Part shown: positions 43,805 to 53,899 of the stretch, piece after piece | Layout: each line of letters starts with the position of its first letter | Numbering within the stretch: position 1 is the first letter of the stretch | Source: Fistularia commersonii | Lineage: Eukaryota; Chordata; Actinopteri; Syngnathiformes; Fistulariidae | Direction: 5' to 3' | Assembly: GCA_037954325.1 (NCBI GenBank) | Contig: JBBMNZ010000003.1 | Coordinates: forward strand, 24,866,392-24,930,391 | DNA: 64,000 bases | Made by a program: the position numbers and the translations under genes | The notes under the pieces: generated by a model | What the model was told of the DNA's origin: nothing | The model's database searches: none | The model's input: the letters and a program-made list of their open reading frames with translations, nothing else

Positions 43805-44645
43805 TTGGCATGGGTTTATCTGACTAAATCTCAAGTGCAGGTGTCGCACCAGAAAGCGTGGCTCCTAGCGCTTAGCACAACCTCCTCTTTGGGAAGTAAA
43901 TACAAATAATTCGTTTTTTAGAAAAATAGCCGATTTAGTGTTAAATCCACATAGAAGCGGGACCTTCTGCTCGTCGTCTACGTTCATCCCCTGTGGGATC
44001 CTTTATGTTCTCGCATGAAAAGCCAAACGCTGCAAAGGGAGCAGCAGAAATCTTTGGGCCGTACTTGTATGCTTAAGCACAAACGGCTAAAAGGAACCCA
44101 GAAGAAGACAAGGTAGCTTCCGCATCACCAGTACTTCCTTGTTTTTCTTTATATCTCCTTCCGTCGTCTCAAACTGAACTGGTAAACAAACCTTACCAAC
44201 CTTCACCGCTTAACAACCACGGCAACGTAAAGCAGGAAGCGTTGATGCTCCACGGCTATACCTGTTTACGCTGTTAACCCGAGCATACGTGAACTCCTTC
44301 CCTCAGAAGTCACCAAAAGGAGCGCTAAACCCTCACGTCACACCTTCCCATCTTCCTCAGGAGATATTTTTTTTTTCCTCCAATTACCCGAGCCCGACCG
44401 CGGCTGTCCTCGTCGAGCCTGCGGTTTCCAGCCGTCTCGGCCCACGCTCGGCGCGCTGCCAGAGACGGCGTTTCTTGCACAACATACGACTGCCCTGTTA
44501 AGGTCAAACGTGTCAGGCGGTCGGGATAAATACTCGTGTTGATACGTGGTTCACCTCTGGCAGGCATCCCATGCTGAGCGTGGATAAATACTTGTCTGTG
44601 GACGTTCTCGGTCATCAAAATGCACAATAGTATATATCCACTCTC
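43805..44645. other. Unassigned sequence, no gene supported
   Basis: The 128-codon minus-strand frame at 44325-44711 has no motif and runs into the fold-back element. Confidence 0.4.
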
Positions 44646-44649
44646 GGCG

Positions 44650-45163
44650 AAATCTTCTTGTCGCGGCAACTGGACTTGAGTTGCTTCATCCAAAGATGCG
44701 TCAGCCCTCATCCCAGAGGCTTCTTCGGTTCTAATGACCCGTGGGGAGTTTTTGAAGATAACCGGCAGGGTTGATGTGGCTTGTTATGTAAATGGTAAAG
44801 TTGATCGGCAGAAACCGGAGGATTATATTGGTAAACTCCCCACAGGTTATCGGAACTGAAGAAGCCTCTCGGGTGAGGGTGCCAAAGGTCTTCAAGTGCC
44901 GAAATTCAAGTTCAGTTGCCAAGACAAGAAGGTTTGGACAGGTTTCGCTCCTTTGTTTAGCGTCACCTTTTCCCATTCCGAACCGGGTGATCCCACAAAA
45001 GTTGCTCTTTTGTCCCCAACGAACGACACCCCCGTTAGAGTTACAACCCCCTCAGACCTAATTTCTGTAGATCAGCTCTTCCATTTACACAAGAAGAAGC
45101 CTCTGGGCTGAAACGCCTTCAAGAGAAGAAATTCAAGTCCAGTTGCCATGACAAGAAGATTTC
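44650..45163. mobile_element. Fold-back repeat family, copy D (three arms)
   Basis: The left arm has AATCTTCTTGTCGCGGCAAC. An inverted arm follows at about 44830-44935 (GAACTGAAGAAGCCTCTCGG to CAGTTGCCAAGACAAGAAGG). The second half carries GTTGCTCTTTTGTCCCCAAC and AACGACACCCCCGTTAGAGT and then a third arm (AGAAGCCTCTGGGCTGAAAC to GCCATGACAAGAAGATTTC). The structure suggests one palindromic copy next to, or recombined with, another half copy. Confidence 0.75.
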
Positions 45164-45214
45164 GACAAGAGAGGCGTGACAAGAGTTGTGCATATTATGG
45201 AGTTCGTGGAGTTG

Positions 45215-45344
45215 TCCATATGTAAGAATAAGAATAAGAATAAGAACAACTTTATTTATCCCGAAGGAAATTGTTGTGCCAGAGTTTCAAGTAAAACATA
45301 ACAATAATATATAATAGCAGAAAACTGTATAAACAGATAAACAG

Positions 45345-45376
<32 letters not shown>

Positions 45377-45640
45377 TGAGAATAAGAAATACAAATAAAA
45401 CTATAAATTGTCTAAGTAACAAGTCAAGGCTATAAAGTGTCTTAAGGTCTTAAGTACCAGGTGAAAGATAAGGAGTGCACAAGAATATGAAAAAATATTG
45501 CACATGCAGCTGTTATGAAATGAAATATTGCACAAGACACACAGATAGAGAGATGCTAACAAAGCAAAGCTAAAACCAAGAAGTGACTGATGATTTAGCT
45601 AACAGCCTTTTTCTGGGGGTTGTAGCCATGTTGAAGTAGT
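45215..45640 (-). mobile_element. LINE/SINE 3' end with (AAGAAT)n tail
   Basis: On the plus strand, an (AGAATA)n run (45221-45249) leads into AACTTTATTTATCCCGAAGG and AAATTGTTGTGCCAGAG. Inverted, this is a typical retroposon 3' end in fish. The copy contains an A24 tract followed by G6 at 45347-45376. Confidence 0.6.
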
Positions 45641-45644
45641 GAAC

Positions 45645-46950
45645 CCACTACCTCATGGGAGGGGGGGGGGGGTGGCATTTGACTCCATAGCAACAGGAGT
45701 CACATGCCAAAGCCATGACAAAAAAATAAACAAATTATGCAGCAGATATGAAAAATTCGGTGTTTCGAGTCATCGGATCGCGGCGCATGCTAGCATCTCA
45801 GGATTGAAAACATCTGGTAGAAATGAGCTCCGGTTCGAGATGTTTCGTTGCTCCGCGGCAGAAAAGCGACACCTAAACACCACACGGAGAAGGAATCTGT
45901 GTTAGCCAATGTTCAGGTAGAGAAAGGTGTGGGACGTCTCTCTGGGATACTCGATAGCTGTCATATTTTACCGCGTGGCTGCTTCTCGGTACCGTCTGTT
46001 AGCGGCTACTTTTAGCAGGGTGGTGTGTCCTGTCACAGGAGCTCAGACCGGATGGCTTGCCTGGAAGCTTTGCCGTATCATTATCTGCGGATCTCCCCGC
46101 CGCCGTGACAGGACCGGACGGGGATGGAAACCCTCATATCCGGACGGAACACAGGACTCGTATCCACAAGAAAAAATGGGTTCCTGAACCCACGACGGCT
46201 CAGGTTCTGCAAAGAAAAGCCTGGCGAAACAATTATTGACAGCGGGGCGACTCGGTTATTCGTACCGACAGAAGTCCTGGCGCCGTTAGCTTGTTCTTTC
46301 CTATCCACCGCGTAGGTGTCTCCTCTGTCGGCTTTGCTTTCCCCGACAATAAATTAAAAAAAAAAAAGATGCTGCAGTTTTATTCCCTCTGCCAGCGTCC
46401 CTGAAAAACACGCCGGGTTCCCGAGTCCCTTGCAACGGCCGCTCTTTGGAGACGGGTCGAACGCAGGGACCAAATTTCACCGCGACAGTCGCACCGATGA
46501 CTGATAATGAAGCCGTTATCCGAGTTCAGAGCTCAGCCAGATGGAACCTCTCAGAAGAGTAGAAACGTGTGAAAAAGTGTGAAAAAGAAAATAAAAACTT
46601 CTTTTGTTGATATTGTTAAAACTTGTCAAGGCAACTCGACTTGGTTTTCTATTTGAAGATGTTCCTACTCTTCTTTAGCTCTAATAAAAGCTGTGGAGAG
46701 CATCTGTTATGGAACTGCTGTTTTTTTGGGTGTTTTTTTTTGGCACGCTGGGCCGAAATGCAAAACTTTAGTTGTGTTTCGGCCGTCAGTCTGGCATACG
46801 GTTGACAACGCCTGAGAAACAATTCAGAAACGTGAAAAAGTTTTGACAACATTTTGGTCTCTTGGCAAATGGGGCAAACAAGCATTCGCAAGAAGGTTGC
46901 AGTCAAGAGAAATGAGCAGGTATGTTGACCATAGCAATCGTAGTGGACTC
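45645..46950. other. Unassigned sequence with a weak fold-back-like fragment
   Basis: No gene is supported. At 46622-46700, AACTTGTCAAGGCAACTCGA and AGCTCTAATAAAAGCTGTGG distantly resemble a fold-back family arm. A G12 tract lies at 45660-45671. Confidence 0.4.
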
Positions 46951-46953
46951 CAA

Positions 46954-47008
46954 AGTACTCCAGAGTACTCTATAGTACTCTATAGTACTCTGGAGTACTC
47001 CAGAGTAT
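46954..47008 (+). repeat. 10-bp tandem repeat of AGTACT
   Basis: Five and a half units: AGTACTCCAG, AGTACTCTAT twice, AGTACTCTGG, AGTACTCCAG and a partial unit. Each unit holds a self-complementary AGTACT, and the array is nearly symmetrical. Confidence 0.9.
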
Positions 47009-47009
47009 T

Positions 47010-47870
47010 TATTACCACTTGCATGACTCCGAGTCTACATTCCCTTAGAACTTACCCGTCTTGCAGTAACTTCACCTCCTCCACAGAAATACCGGATCCG
47101 TCTATGTTGTTTACATTTGCCGTTCTACCCGTGAGACAGGAAGTACCTCTGTTCCAAACCAATGTCACAGTGCCGACAACTGGCCTGGCATATGTACTGC
47201 AGCACTTCTGGTCGTTTCCTGTGGAGTGGAGATGTTGTGTAGCATCCTGGGTTAAATGGGATCTTCATGTCAATGTAGGTGTGCTGGGGTCTTACCTGAG
47301 ATAGAGGTCCACTAGTTGACTTGGGCTTTGGGTTCCTGATCTCCTCCGGTGGGTAAGAAGGTGCAGACGTATGAAGTACGTGGGTTAAACTGTCCTGAGA
47401 TGGATCTGAGGACGGCTTAGAAAGGTGAAAAGGTAACATCCAAGACCTTCTCCTTTCTCAAACCACCTGCCCTCTCTGACCTGGATGCAGTTATTGGGGT
47501 ACCTGAAGACCAGTCCAAATGATGGACCGTCTATTTTTTGGTCACAGCATCTGAGATTCATCTGTACCTCTTGAAAAAGTGGTCCCCAAACCCCCAGCCC
47601 ACAAAGAAAAATTTTCTTGGTACAAAATATAGACCTTTTTTCTTTGGACCTTCTAGATCTCACTTTGAGAAACAACTGTTTCCGCCTTCACTTCAGTACC
47701 GCACTTCATATTGCAATTGCCAAATCTAAAGTATAATAGTTGTATTCGCATTAAATACTGTCAACTCACAACATTTTTTATAATTTGAACTCCCCAGCAC
47801 CTCGAAACGGGCCGCGGAAATTAGAATATCTCCTTAGAACATCTCCAGAAATAAGAGTTGTTTTTATTTA
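47010..47870. other. Unassigned sequence, no gene supported
   Basis: The open frame at 46843-47304 (153 codons, plus) begins before and runs through the 10-bp array and has no motif. No repeat is recognised in 47300-47800. Confidence 0.4.
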
Positions 47871-47873
47871 TTG

Positions 47874-48020
47874 ATGTATTTTCTATTTATTTATTTATTT
47901 ATTTGTTTGTTTTTTTGTTTGTTTGTTTGTTTGTTTGTATTTATTTTTGCATTTGAATATTTTTATTTTTGCATATTTATTTATTTGTTTGTTTGTTTGT
48001 TTGTTTGTTTGTTTGTTTGT

Positions 48021-48067
<47 letters not shown>

Positions 48068-48105
48068 TTCATGTGTTGTTGTTGTTGTTGTTGTTGTTGT
48101 TTTCC
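47874..48105 (+). repeat. (TTTA)n/(TTTG)n/(TTG)n compound microsatellite
   Basis: Alternating TTTA and TTTG tracts end in a (TTG)9 tract (48075-48100). This creates a 191-codon frame rich in FVCLFVCLFIYLF that is not a gene. Confidence 0.95.
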
Positions 48106-48109
48106 TGGT

Positions 48110-48735
48110 TTGTTTGCCAGACCTCATTTCACAAAGGTCACCTCATTTCACAAAGGAGGAGCTACTGAAAAATCGCAGCAGCAAACCGGCCATTAAAGGG
48201 AGAGAAAAGCAGCTCCTTCTCTTATCATGTTTCAAACCTACATCGAAAAAGAGAGTCTTGTTACAAGAGAACATTTCTCCTCCATCTTCAAAAACCCAGG
48301 CCTTTTTTTTTTTTTTTTTTTTTTTCATCCACGGATTCGCCGCCAATCTCCGTCGTGACACGGCGCCAACAAAGCAAACAGGGATGAAGCGCAAAACGAT
48401 GTACGGCAATAAAAAGATAAACGGATGCGCGAGGAAATGTATGTAAATAGATGATTGACGGCTGGATTAGATGGCGGTTATGAACGCCGCCTCGCAAACC
48501 CAGGCTTCTGTCACAGAGCCGGAAAGCCTTCAATTCGGATTTTGACCCCGTGGCGTTAATGGAACCAGACGCCGACGTTGTATTTTCCACCGAAGGGGCG
48601 GAGCTTATCGGCTGCGGAGGTCAGACGGACGTCTGGGAGGAAGATGGCCGTCAGATTGGACGAGTAAAAGGCACTTAAAGCAGGCAGAGCGAGGAGTTTG
48701 TCAAAATAGTAACAGAAAAATTAAAAAGATGAGGA
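48110..48735. other. Unassigned sequence with a T23 tract
   Basis: The T run is at 48303-48325. No coding signal. Confidence 0.45.
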
Positions 48736-48739
48736 AAAA

Positions 48740-48900
48740 GCTCACGTGAATCAAAGCATGAGAGGGTGAACATTTAAATATCTATATAATGAGGAGGGAA
48801 TGAATGCATGTCTCTATGTGACGTGTGAATGAGTGAATTTATAACCTCATTCTAAGATGTGTGTGAATGAGAGGGTGAATGGTTTCTTATAATAATAGTC
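48740..48900 (+). repeat. SINE-derived short tandem block
   Basis: Plus-strand GAGAGGGTGAACATTT, GTGTGAATGAGTGAATTTAT and GTGTGAATGAGAGGGTGAAT are the inverse of the ACCCTCTCATTCACA unit in the 53.9-54.9 kb array. About three units. Confidence 0.6.
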
Positions 48901-48904
48901 ATTT

Positions 48905-49495
48905 TACATTTTACCGCACTCCGGAACTTCGTGGACTTTCAAAGACGGACGTACGAATATACGCAAAATAAAAGAAATGAAAATGAAGTATTAATTGAAG
49001 TGTATTTTATTTGTGTTGGTTCCCTTTTTTTAATTGGAAGATTATTGTGATCTTTAAATATTTAAATAAAATGACATTTCTTATTTTTCAACGCTCGAAA
49101 TAAATGTCACACTCGCCGAAGCCGGTATACTCACCAAAATGGTGTTTTTGGCGAAATATCCAGAGGGAGAAGAGAGAAAGAAAGCTGATGCGGAAGGCTT
49201 ATCTGAGGAAAAATCAATTTTGAAAAGTGGGTGAAATCTGCAAATTCAACTACATACGCAAGTTTTGTGGGCACTCAGGAAACCGTTTAAAGATGGGGAA
49301 TATAAAAAAGAGTCATTCATTAAGATTTGAGAAAACCTGTTCGGATTATAAAAAACAATCATGAAATTGTGCAGCAAATCAGTGCCTTAATCTGCCTCTA
49401 CCTTTATTTTAGACGTAAAAAAAAGTAATTGCGGCTCCCACTGTTTTCTTTTTTCCATGGAAACCGGTTCCAGATAGCTCTTTGGGTGTTTAAGG
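48905..49495. other. Unassigned sequence, no gene seen
   Basis: AT-rich, no recognisable feature. Confidence 0.4.
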
Positions 49496-49499
49496 TTGC

Positions 49500-49905
49500 C
49501 GACTGCGATTCTAGACCTCCAATTCCAGCATCCGTCGACCGATATATTGACTCTCCCTCCTCTGTCCACGACCCAACCATCTCTGACCTTCTCTCCAAAA
49601 CATCTACCACGTGCCGTTCTGAAGAGATGGAGGTCAAGAGGAAGACCAAAGAGAAGATTTATGTACGTCGTGAGAGAGGATATGAAGAATGGATGCCGTA
49701 AAAGAAGACATGAAGCGAGTTGATGTGAGAGAAGAGAATATAAAGAATCGTCTTGGCGACCCCTGAGGAGAAAAGCCAAAAGAAGAAGAAGTCATCCTTC
49801 TCTTTGCACCTCTGACACTTTTCTCCACCCTTTCCAACCTGCTTGAACCCTTTTCTTTACCTCTTTTTTTCCACGTACTCCATCGCTCTGGACTGTTGAC
49901 TAAGC
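49500..49905. mobile_element. Scrambled RTE-type LINE fragment with internal inversion
   Basis: 49500-49618 is minus-sense RTE sequence (TCCAAAACATCTACCACGTG). 49619-49795 is plus-sense 3' sequence, with coding like GRPKRRFMYVVREDMKNG and an end like GGCGACCCCTGAGGAGAAAA. 49796-49905 is minus-sense again (CACTTTTCTCCACCCTTTCC). The three pieces would be collinear only if the middle were inverted. Confidence 0.75.
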
Positions 49906-49917
49906 ACTTATATACAA

Positions 49918-49918
49918 A

Positions 49919-49951
<33 letters not shown>

Positions 49952-50345
49952 ATGGGATTTTTATAGCGCTTTTCATGACACTCAAAGACGCTTCACAAGT
50001 AAAAAACAGAAGGAACAGAACATACACAGAATTATTGGGAAGATTTCGGCCGACGGAAATGCCGTCTTGCTAGGCGCCATCGGGATCCAGAGTTTCGAGA
50101 GGCTAGCCGGCTAGCTAGCCAGCCAGCCAGCCTGCTCAGGTCACCGTCGGGATCTGGCGTTTCGAGAGGCTAGCTAGCTAGCCAGCCAGCTCAGGTCACC
50201 GTCGAGATCCAGAGTTTCGAGAGGCTAGCCGGCTAGCTAGCCAGCCAGCCAGCCTGCTCAGGTCGGCAAGCTAGTTTGGTAGCTTGCTGGAGATTGTCCA
50301 GGTGAGCCTTTCTTTTTGGTTTGGTTGATTGGTTGGAGAGCGGGA
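49918..50345 (+). repeat. GCTAGC-rich repeat, copy 1 (with (AAT)n end)
   Basis: (ATA)n leads into ATGGGATTTTTATAGCGCTT, CACTCAAAGACGCTTCACAA and GGCCGACGGAAATGCCGTCT. Then come two to three tandem units, each with GAGTTTCGAGAGGCTAGC and a CAGCCAGC run ending in TCAGGTCACCGTCG. It ends at AAGCTAGTTTGGTAGCTTGC and GATTGGTTGGAGAGCGGGAA. It is the inverted partner of 58205-58862. Confidence 0.85.
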
Positions 50346-50349
50346 AGCG

Positions 50350-50690
50350 GCAGCCAAACGCACCAGCGTCCTCCCGCCCGCCATCTTGCCAAAAAAAAAA
50401 AAAAAAAAAAAATGATAGTGTATATATAGAATCAAAACAATAAAAACAAAACAAAAGCTCTACATCCTATCATTTGTCTGTGTAACACCTGTGAAGGAGA
50501 GGGTGAATGGTTGAATACGTGGACTCGCGACGGGTCCTTGGCGACCCGCGCCTCTCCTTCGACGAGAAAAAAACAAGAAATGAACAACTGAATGAGTGAA
50601 TATTTAGAGAAAGAGGCAGATTTAAATGTTTCGCAAACCCGACGAGCCACGTGGCGCCGACGACCCGCCGCCTCCCGCTCCCCACGCCGT
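50350..50690. other. SINE fragment and A-tract
   Basis: A24 tract at about 50390-50412. GGAGAGGGTGAATGGTTGAA and CTTGGCGACCCGCGCCTC (50497-50560) are plus-strand middle and tail blocks of the SINE family. Confidence 0.5.
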
Positions 50691-51240
50691 GCCTAAGTAC
50701 AAATAATTGAGCCGCTGGTTAACATACCGCGCTAATAAATAGCGCGCTAAGTGCCGTCCGATCGGGTCGAATAAAACAAAAATCAATCACGATGGATTTC
50801 ACATCACATCCGGGGGCCGGCAAAGCGGCGGCGAAACAAAAAGAGGCCATTAATTTCCAAAGTATGATGGATGCGCCATCTTCGGCGAGCGAAAATTGAA
50901 ACCTTTAATAGAAATACCGAATGAACCGGTTGGGGAAATAGAGAGAGAGAGCGACGTCTGCGACGGGTTCCATCACCTTGCAGCCGGCGCCGTTCTGATA
51001 ACAATCACTTAAGCCATTGATTAGAATGTAAGAAGGTTAATGCCAGAGGTGACTCCTCCCGCGGACAAATAAACAAAGCATTGATCAGCGGGGTCGCCGG
51101 CCAAAGACGGCGAATTAAAAGCAGAAAGGACGAAAAAGAGCGAGTCCATCGCGTTAGCAACGCGTTTTGAATAACCGGATATTTAATCAGCGGCGAAATC
51201 AGCCCGAAATCATCCCCCGACGGATCTCGACAGAGAAATT
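50690..51240. promoter_or_regulatory. Candidate conserved non-coding sequence upstream of a candidate exon
   Basis: Nearly repeat-free sequence with AACAATCACTTAAGCCATTG, ATTAGAATGTAAGAAGGTTA and GGCCATTAATTTCCAAAGTA. It lies just before the exon-like segment at 51310. Conservation is untested. Confidence 0.28.
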
Positions 51241-51309
51241 AAACCCGGGTTTAAATCAACTCTCTTTCCCCTTTTCTGTTTTTTTTTTTTTTTTTCTTTT
51301 CCCCACAGG

Positions 51310-51486
51310 ATCGGGAACTGTTGCTGCCGCCTCGCTCGGCTAACACGACGCCGCTGCGATGATGCAAGACAACCCGCCTCGCAAGACAATCGTCACAGAG
51401 AAAAAGAGGAGGCTCGACGAAACGCCCCGCCGCTTCATCCTGCATCGACCCCGGGTATCTGGTTGGCATCGGGAGGACCGAGCGAG
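51310..51486 (+). other. Candidate internal or 5' UTR exon
   Basis: A very strong acceptor precedes it: a pyrimidine tract of more than 40 bases (about 51258-51306) followed by CCCCACAG. The right boundary is AGCGAG/GTAAGAC, a near-consensus donor. The 177-base segment is GC-balanced and CpG-containing and is open throughout in the frame starting at 51311. In the frame of the ATG at 51359, a second ATG follows and a 43-codon run begins MMQDNPPRKTIVTEKKRRL, reaching a stop just across the donor. An in-frame TAA at 51341 precedes that ATG. No family is recognised, so it could be a 5' UTR or lncRNA exon or a chance pairing. Confidence 0.35.
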
Positions 51487-51489
51487 GTA

Positions 51490-52465
51490 AGACGAGACGA
51501 TCCCCGCTGTTGCACGTTTATTACAGCTGAATTTCTCATCTGCTTGTGTTTGTTGGAGGCGGACGGTGTTTCTTTCAAATAAGACGTTTGTTTCCGTTTC
51601 GGTTTTGATGAGCAACACATCAATGCCGGATGTCAGCGATGGGGAGTATATCAAGTTGAACCAGATACCTGCCAATAAACAAAACAAAAAAAAAAAAAAA
51701 AAATGATGAAGTTATAGCAATGTGTAGTTTGATTTGCATAAAAAAAAAAATAATAAAAAAAAATAAAACAAAAAAAGGCCAGGCTGTAAACGATGCATGA
51801 AAGCAAAATTACGTGGACGCAATAACTTTCTCTGCATACCTTGATCGGATGTTCTTACTGAATATAGATACTAATATTTGCATATAAAAATCATTTCATA
51901 TTTTATAAAAAAAAAAAAATCAATTTAAGCAATAAATAATTTTACACACATTGTGTTATTTTAGGAATTTCATATCCATTTATTTTCATATCCAATTTAA
52001 TTTTTATTGTTTTCATCATCGACAACTTCTGCCTTTCCCATTCCTCACTGATTTTTTTTTTTTAAAAAAACGATATATTTCTACACTTGGAAATAAAATG
52101 TCCTTGTAGTATTAACAGGTGGATTTTATTTTATTTTATTTTTCAGATTTTATAACTTTTTTAAATTATTTTTGGAACGGTGCACCTCAGTCTACATTAA
52201 CGTCATCTGCAAATATTTTTTGTCTTCTATTTTTTTCTTGCAGAAGGAAACATTACGTTTGAATTAACAGTAAGATCACACAGGCCCTGGTGCAGCGGTG
52301 GAAGAATGTCGGCTTGGGAGATAATTTTGCAGCCTCTTTCTAAAAAAAATAGTGATTTAAATAAATACATAGAAATATACGATATATCCGTCTGTGTCCG
52401 GACAGTGAATTCCTAGTTTGCTGTCCGCAGTGCATTGGGATACGTGCCGGTAGCAGAGTGTAAAC
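51490..52465. other. AT-rich unassigned sequence
   Basis: A-tracts near 51688-51702 and 51740-51775. No gene is supported. Confidence 0.45.
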
Positions 52466-52467
52466 AT

Positions 52468-52717
52468 TGTTTGTTTGTTTGTTTGTTTGTTTAGAAGTTT
52501 ATTAGGACAGTGTACAAATACATTAAGCACAGAGGCAGAGATGTTTGTACCAGATTATAGCTCATAGCTAATTTCCATCTGTAGTCCTGGACAATACAAA
52601 TATAAAACTGTATAAAATAGACAATATGTATAAAATACACAGATAGGTAATAAAATAACTATACAATATATAAACAGGTATTTTGCAAGTTGAAAGTGCT
52701 ATTGTTGTGATATTGTT
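52468..52717 (-). mobile_element. (CAAA)-tailed LINE/SINE 3' end, copy 3
   Basis: Reverse complement of 36258-36513, with a longer (TTTG)n end (52468-52492) and a small deletion near 52680. Together with 15699-15796 it defines a family with a fixed 3' end. Confidence 0.85.
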
Positions 52718-52839
52718 ACTTTGGTCATCTGCGGGCCATCAGATGTCACCCAGAAGGGTACATTTATAACATTGTTATAAATGTAATTATAGATACGCAT
52801 GTAAAACTTGCAATACAAACTATGGGATTTACTGTACAT

Positions 52840-52995
52840 TTATAGCTACCGTCCCTTTAAGAGCAGGCTTGAATCTGATTGGTCGGAGGATCTCTATTTC
52901 GATCCTCCGGAAAGTCGCGCCGGATTTTATTTAAAAACCCCGACCCGCCTTCCTTCCACCTTCGTTGCTTTTTGTTAATTTGCGGGAGTTTTCAG
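52840..52995 (+). promoter_or_regulatory. Candidate CCAAT/TATA promoter with short first exon
   Basis: An inverted CCAAT box (CTGATTGGTC, 52875-52884) lies about 45 bases before a TATA-like TTTATTTAAAAA (52926-52937). Expected initiation falls near 52960 in a CT-rich stretch. GTTTTCAG/GTAAAA at 52995/52996 could be a splice donor. A perfect 9-base stem (CGGAGGATC/GATCCTCCG, 52884-52892 and 52901-52909) sits between the two boxes. The downstream sequence (52996-53200) is GC- and CpG-rich. No coding exon can be linked, so this is an inference. Confidence 0.3.
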
Positions 52996-52999
52996 GTAA

Positions 53000-53231
53000 A
53001 AATTGAAAGCCCGACGCGGCGGCCGGCAGCCGTGGCCCCTCGGGGAGGAAGGTGAGAAAACGAGGACGCGTCGGGTAAACATCGGCGGTAGGGCGATCAA
53101 TCGCCATTTCTCAAATGTTCAGGACGGCGGATCAGTTTCCCACGCAAAGGCTGGATTCGCTTTTGTCGCCGTCGTCCTCAGCAACTGCTAAGATTCTCAG
53201 CAGGTCGATGTGTTGCGACTGGACCTTTTTC

Positions 53232-53264
<33 letters not shown>

Positions 53265-53890
53265 TCGCTTAGCAGCCTTTAAACGTAAATCGAAATGTCT
53301 CTTTGCGGCGGTTGGCCTCTTCACTGGGTCGGGGTCCGTTGTTAAAAAAAGTAATTTTATCCAATCAGGATGGCGGCGACCCCGAGCGAGTTTTTTTTTT
53401 TAGAGGAAAATCCAAGTCGGAGGCGAGTTTGTGAAAGAACGAAAACGATTTGTGTGATAACAAAGTGAACGACTGAATTCGATTCAGGTGTCACCTGATG
53501 AAATATTTTCCAAGATGTTTTCTCTTTCCTTTTTTTTTTTTTTTTTTATTTTGTTTTCCTCATTTTTCATGATCCTCCCCCCCTAAAAAAAAAAAGCAAG
53601 AGTAAGAAAAACAGAAATAATGGTCGGCTGTTCCCCGATTCTTAGGGACCCTCGGGAATCGGGACGGTTTTGGCTTCGCGGCAGCCGGTGTGGGAAATAA
53701 AGGATTTTGGCGGATATTTATGGAGAGTAAACAAATCAGGCGGCTGTTTGAAGGCTGTTTACCACAATCTCTCCTCTGTGAGTGGGGTGTGTTTGTCCGT
53801 CACCGCCGGCAACCGGCAAAAAAAAACACACACCCATCCAACCCCTCGCCGGGAAAAAAAACACCTACACTCACGACTAATTAAAAATAA
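53000..53890. other. Unassigned sequence, no gene supported
   Basis: A GT repeat lies at 53234-53263 and a T-tract at about 53529-53547. Frames at 53003-53191 and 53670-53897 lack motifs, although the first lies in CpG-rich sequence after the promoter-like segment. Confidence 0.4.
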
Positions 53891-53899
53891 ATTTTAAGA

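Noticed and set aside
46843..47304. 153-codon plus-strand frame
   Set aside because: It crosses the 10-bp AGTACT array and lacks any motif or exon boundary.
47871..48446. 191-codon plus-strand frame with FVCLFVCLF and IYLFIYLF repeats, resembling a membrane protein
   Set aside because: It is encoded by (TTTG)n/(TTTA)n microsatellites and a T23 tract; the hydrophobic repeats are trivial consequences.
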